From positions 228,047-292,046 of the forward strand of contig JABHCC010000061.1 in assembly GCA_018669475.1 (NCBI GenBank): a stretch of DNA of 64,000 nt, read 5' to 3'. The stretch comes from Bacteroidota bacterium. GTDB taxonomy: Bacteria > Bacteroidota > Bacteroidia > Bacteroidales > UBA12481. The notes beneath the pieces are model-generated. The model was not told the DNA's origin. It did not search any database and was given only the letters and a program-made list of their open reading frames with translations. Of this stretch, positions 63,569 through 64,000 are shown one piece after another. Within the stretch, counting starts at the first letter, position 1. Each line of letters starts with the position of its first letter. The position numbers and the translations under genes were made by a program.

Positions 63569-63634
63569 TTCATCGTTTCTTGACACGATTTCACAGCTTC
63601 TTCAAGCCCAGGAACTTCACAGTATGTAATTTTG
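63569..63634 (+). promoter_or_regulatory. Operator-promoter 5 of the TTCACAA regulon (degenerate)
   Basis: Weak half-sites TTCATCG (63569), TTGACAC (63580) and TTCAAGC (63601) with the 11/21 steps, and a perfect -7 box TAATTTTG at 63627, 26 bp after the third. Two further TTCACAG sites occur at 63590 and 63616 out of step. It precedes the truncated gene at 63657 and is consistent with drift. Confidence 0.45.
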
Positions 63635-63656
63635 AGCAGAACCAATATCAAGCACC

Positions 63657-63869
63657 ATGAAAACCCTGCTGACCACCTTACTTTTTTTCTTCGCTATAAG
63701 TGTATCAATTAATGCTCAGGAGAAATCTGCTGATTTAATTGTAGAGGGAATTTATCAGGAAGAGGTACTGGGAGACCTCGATAAAGCTGCTGAATTGTTT
63801 AATCAGGTTTTGAAAGATTTTTCGAAAGACAGGAAGGAATGCGCTCAGGCTTTGTATCATCTAGCGTGA
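63657..63869 (+). pseudogene. Truncated paralog of the TPR-FISUMP protein
   Basis: Starts like the gene at 56860: signal peptide (ending SINAQ), then a helical repeat IYQEEVLGDLDKAAELFNQVLKDFSKDRKECAQALYHLA matching IYQDILKTYKND...CLYHIGLC of the first copy. Homology ends at the YHL residues and the frame stops at TGA just after. The following 131 bp show no similarity to the paralog and contain a TGGCTGA/TCAGCCA inverted repeat. Most likely an insertion or rearrangement interrupts the gene at about 63860, or the remainder is outside the window. Confidence 0.7.
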
Positions 63870-64000
63870 GTTTATTATAAAATCAGTTTTCATGTTTCTG
63901 TGTCGTTTTTGAACTGGCTGATATTCAGCCATGTGGGCTTGCGTTTTTTGCTACGAAGATTGTATACACTAAAGCATGTTAATAAATAAATTTGTATTAA

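Noticed and set aside
1..64000. rRNA, tRNA or CRISPR array
   Set aside because: No cloverleaf ends, rRNA core segments or regular direct repeats with spacers were seen on reading through the window; a dedicated scan was not possible.

Overview
The window comes from a free-living member of the Bacteroidota. Several signs agree: lipoprotein and exported hydrolases, a type IX secretion C-terminal sorting domain (CotH-like protein), FISUMP, DUF4249 and DUF3127 proteins, weak Shine-Dalgarno signals and promoters of the TAnnTTTG (-7) type. I saw no rRNA, tRNA or CRISPR array, and no SusC/SusD pair, so the glycan genes are scattered rather than a classical polysaccharide utilisation locus.

Layout. 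1-1.1 kb: end of a B-family haem-copper oxidase subunit I, closed by a strong terminator. 1.2-11.8 kb: glycan and organic-acid genes (GH51 arabinofuranosidase, CoA-acylating aldehyde dehydrogenase, sialate O-acetylesterase, a ZU5/metallopeptidase lipoprotein, a FAD oxidoreductase, GH92 mannosidase). 12-15.4 kb: hydrogenase maturation hypF-hypA-hypB without hypCDE. 15.5-18.7 kb: a hypothetical protein, hemolysin III, a SIMPL protein and a lipoprotein. 18.7-21.1 kb: a minus-strand phospholipid operon (acyltransferase, lipid kinase, HAD-IB phosphatase lacking an obvious start codon). 21.2-25 kb: D-aminoacylase-like lipoprotein, membrane protein, and trpB2 behind a tryptophan leader-peptide attenuator. 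25.1-39.5 kb: a zinc metalloprotease, a minus-strand operon (CotH-like protein, DxDDTA-motif toroid protein, GH43/GH29 fusion), a second D-aminoacylase-like protein that has lost metal ligands, a GH20-esterase fusion, an alpha/beta hydrolase and a DUF2817 peptidase.

40-46.6 kb: slyD, then the most interesting metabolic locus, an ole-type cluster (oleB, active ketosynthase III, catalytically dead ketosynthase III-like partner, oleC beta-lactone synthetase, oleD reductase, hotdog thioesterase). It should condense two acyl chains head to head to a beta-lactone and a long-chain olefin. The paired active/inactive ketosynthase is the unusual part; the inactive partner carries a one-base frameshift. 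46.7-49.6 kb: a tldD/tldE pair, the TldD with a Tat-type signal. 49.6-52.8 kb: a minus-strand lipoprotein operon (FISUMP, two DUF4249).

52.9-64 kb: a DUF3127 protein with an SSB-like acidic tail, then a duplicated signalling module: a soluble LytS-type kinase, membrane kinase plus OmpR-type regulator plus exported TPR-FISUMP-PQQ protein, an XRE regulator and YhcG/DUF1016 nuclease, and a second kinase/regulator/target set whose target is cut short. Five promoters here share one geometry: three TTCACAA-like half-sites with start-to-start steps of 11 and 21 bp, then a -7 box starting 26 bp after the third. This is read directly from the sequence and predicts one shared, self-regulating regulon.
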